Source: Ruminococcus sp. (GTDB taxonomy: Bacteria; Bacillota; Clostridia; Oscillospirales; Ruminococcaceae). From it: 12,726 nt of DNA. Of the stretch, positions 11,436 to 12,726 are shown piece after piece (the first letter of the stretch is position 1; each line of letters begins with the position of its first letter). Location of the stretch: NCBI GenBank assembly GCA_014799675.1, contig JAAVHM010000072.1, forward strand, positions 1 through 12,726, written 5' to 3'. The notes beneath the pieces were generated by a model. That model saw only the letters and a program-made list of their open reading frames with translations. It was not told the DNA's origin and did no database searches. The position numbers and the translations under genes are program-made.

Positions 11436-11978
11436 ATGGCATCTAATATGAAAGAACTCTATGTCAGCACAGTGGCTCCTGCTTTAATGAAGAAGTTCGG
11501 TTACAAGAGCGTTATGCAGATACCCAAGGTTGACAAGGTTGTTATCAACGTAGGCGCAGGCGAGGCTAAGGACAATGCTAAGGTCATCGACGCGATAATG
11601 TCCGATCTGGCTGCTATCACAGGTCAGAAGCCTGTTGTTTGCCGCGCTAAGAAATCCGTTGCTAACTTTAAGCTCCGTGAGGGAATGCCTATCGGCGTTA
11701 AGGTAACTCTCAGAAGCGAGAGAATGTACGAATTCCTCGACAGGCTTTTCAATGTTGCGTTCCCCCGTGTTCGTGACTTCAGAGGAATAAACGGCAACTC
11801 CTTCGACGGCAGAGGAAACTACTCCACAGGTATCAAGGAGCAGCTTATCTTCCCCGAGATCGAGTACGACAAGATAGATAAGGTAAGAGGTATGGATATC
11901 AACATTATCACTACCGCAAACACAGACGAAGAGGCTAAGGCTCTGCTTGAGCTTATGGGCGCTCCGTTCGCTAAGTAA
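11436..11978 (+). CDS. rplE: Large-subunit ribosomal protein L5
   Basis: L5 of the 50S central protuberance, which binds 5S rRNA and contacts the P-site tRNA. It has 180 residues. Seen are VVINVGAGEAKDN (35-47), RAKKSVANFKLREGMPIGVKVTLR (around 70-93), DFRGINGNSFDGRGNY and the IFPEIEYDKID segment with GMDINIITTA. AAAGGAG precedes the start. rpsN follows after 18 bases. Confidence 0.97.
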   Translation: MASNMKELYVSTVAPALMKKFGYKSVMQIPKVDKVVINVGAGEAKDNAKVIDAIMSDLAAITGQKPVVCRAKKSVANFKLREGMPIGVKVTLRSERMYEFLDRLFNVAFPRVRDFRGINGNSFDGRGNYSTGIKEQLIFPEIEYDKIDKVRGMDINIITTANTDEEAKALLELMGAPFAK

Positions 11979-11996
11979 TAGGGAGGGAAAGATCAA

Positions 11997-12182
11997 ATGG
12001 CTAAAACGTCTATGAAGGTTAAGCAGCAGAGGACTCCCAAGTACAGCACAAGAGCTTACAACAGATGTAAGATCTGCGGCAGACCCCACGCTTATATGAG
12101 AAAATTCGGCATTTGCCGTATCTGCTTCAGAGAGCTTGCTCACGACGGTCAGATCCCCGGCGTTAAGAAAGCAAGCTGGTGA
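11997..12182 (+). CDS. rpsN: Small-subunit ribosomal protein S14, zinc-binding type Z
   Basis: S14 of the 30S head in its short, zinc-binding form. The 61 residues include CKIC (24-27) and CRIC (40-43), the four zinc ligands typical of type Z, which many Firmicutes use as the housekeeping copy in the spc cluster. The C-terminal GQIPGVKKASW is the family signature. GGGAGG precedes the start. Two bases after its TGA stop, a heptamer repeat tract begins. Confidence 0.97.
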   Translation: MAKTSMKVKQQRTPKYSTRAYNRCKICGRPHAYMRKFGICRICFRELAHDGQIPGVKKASW

Positions 12183-12222
12183 CTAGAGGCTAGACTTTAA
12201 GAGGCTAGAGACTAGAAGATAG
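12182..12222 (-). repeat. Heptanucleotide array, inverted arm, rpsN-rpsH spacer
   Basis: Purine-rich units with TAG spacing: TAGAGGC, TAGACTT, then TAAGAGGC, TAGAGAC, TAGAAGA. Bases 12199-12222 are largely complementary to 12320-12343 (about 20 of 24 positions, some of the rest wobble). Confidence 0.65.
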
Positions 12223-12319
12223 CACAGCCGGTTAAGGTTTAAATTTTCAAGCAATCAATTATAAGCGAATTCAGTAATGGAGTTCCCTAAAGAGTTCAGA
12301 GAGCAGAACAACGTAATTT

Positions 12320-12343
12320 CTAGCTTCTATCCTCTAACCTCTT
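12320..12343 (+). repeat. Heptanucleotide array, direct arm, rpsN-rpsH spacer
   Basis: GCTTCTA (12323-12329), TCCTCTA and ACCTCTT run in 7-base register. It forms the second arm of the predicted long stem with 12199-12222; about 97 bases lie between. The rest of the 218-base spacer has no gene or clear promoter. Confidence 0.65.
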
Positions 12344-12400
12344 AAAACGGAACAACGAAAAAATTACTGAACAATTAACTCTAATAAGGAGGTTACCGTT

Positions 12401-12726
12401 ATGCAAATTACAGATACAATTGCGGATATACTGACAAGAATCCGTAACGCTAATTCCGCAAAGCACGCGACTGTTGACGTTCCTGCTTCCAATATGAAGA
12501 AGGCTATCACTCAGATACTGGTTGACGAGGGCTACCTCAAGAGCTACCAGATAATCGACGACGGCAAGCAGGGAATCATCAGAATTACACTGAAATACGG
12601 CGAGAACAAGTCTCAGGTAATCACAGGTCTGAGAAGAGTTTCAAAGCCGGGTCTCAGAATTTATTCAAGCTGCGAGGATATGCCCAAGGTCATGAAGGGT
12701 CTCGGTATCGCTATCGTTTCCACTTC
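12401..12726 (+). CDS. rpsH: Small-subunit ribosomal protein S8, cut by the window end
   Basis: S8, a central 16S rRNA-binding protein of the 30S subunit; in E. coli it is the translational repressor of the spc operon. About 108 of an expected 130 or so residues are present, starting MQITDTIADILTRIRNAN, with LRRVSKPGLRIYS and MPKVMKGLGIAIVSTS at the cut end. The start is fixed by AAGGAGG at 12386-12392, 8 bases upstream. The 218-base spacer before it is unusual for this gene pair. Confidence 0.95.
   Translation, partial: MQITDTIADILTRIRNANSAKHATVDVPASNMKKAITQILVDEGYLKSYQIIDDGKQGIIRITLKYGENKSQVITGLRRVSKPGLRIYSSCEDMPKVMKGLGIAIVST

Noticed and set aside
11484..12143. Minus-strand open frame of 219 codons opposite rplE and rpsN
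   Set aside because: It lies across two certain ribosomal protein genes and the gap between them, and is explained by codon bias of the true genes.

Overview
The window looks like chromosomal DNA of a Gram-positive Firmicute, most likely a gut clostridium of the Ruminococcus/Oscillospiraceae kind. This rests on strong AGGAGG-type ribosome binding sites before nearly every gene, the zinc-binding short form of S14, a two-subunit-type class I fumarase alpha chain, and the protein sequences themselves. The genus is inference.

Region 1 (1-453) has no convincing intact gene. It holds a possible minus-strand gene remnant, a perfect hairpin and a nested G-rich/C-rich inverted repeat. Region 2 (454-3338) carries a fumarase alpha subunit without its beta partner, a small membrane-anchored acidic protein with a good promoter, a lipoprotein, and an AT-rich aminoglycoside phosphotransferase of the APH(2'') type that looks acquired.

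Region 3 (about 3404-4084) is the most unusual part. Two tandem, paralogous loci each encode a tiny hydrophobic peptide on the minus strand (31 and 37 residues) and a short RNA of about 75 nt on the plus strand. The two transcripts converge on a shared hairpin terminator. The 5' part of each small RNA repeats the complement of its own peptide's translation start region. This is the layout of a type I toxin-antitoxin system of the par/Fst kind.

Region 4 (4085-12726) is the S10-spc ribosomal protein cluster in canonical order: rpsJ, rplC, rplD, rplW, rplB, rpsS, rplV, rpsC, rplP, rpmC, rpsQ, rplN, rplX, rplE, rpsN (zinc type), rpsH (cut by the window end). It begins with a promoter and a leader of about 395 nt carrying tandem dyads. 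Most genes are packed with gaps of 22 bases or less or TAATG overlaps, but five spacers are long (371, 154, 254, 232 and 218 bases). These hold two repeat families: a 90-base structured element starting exactly at the stop codons of rpsJ and rplB, and heptanucleotide arrays (GCTTCTA/GCCTCTT type), sometimes as inverted pairs able to fold into long stems.
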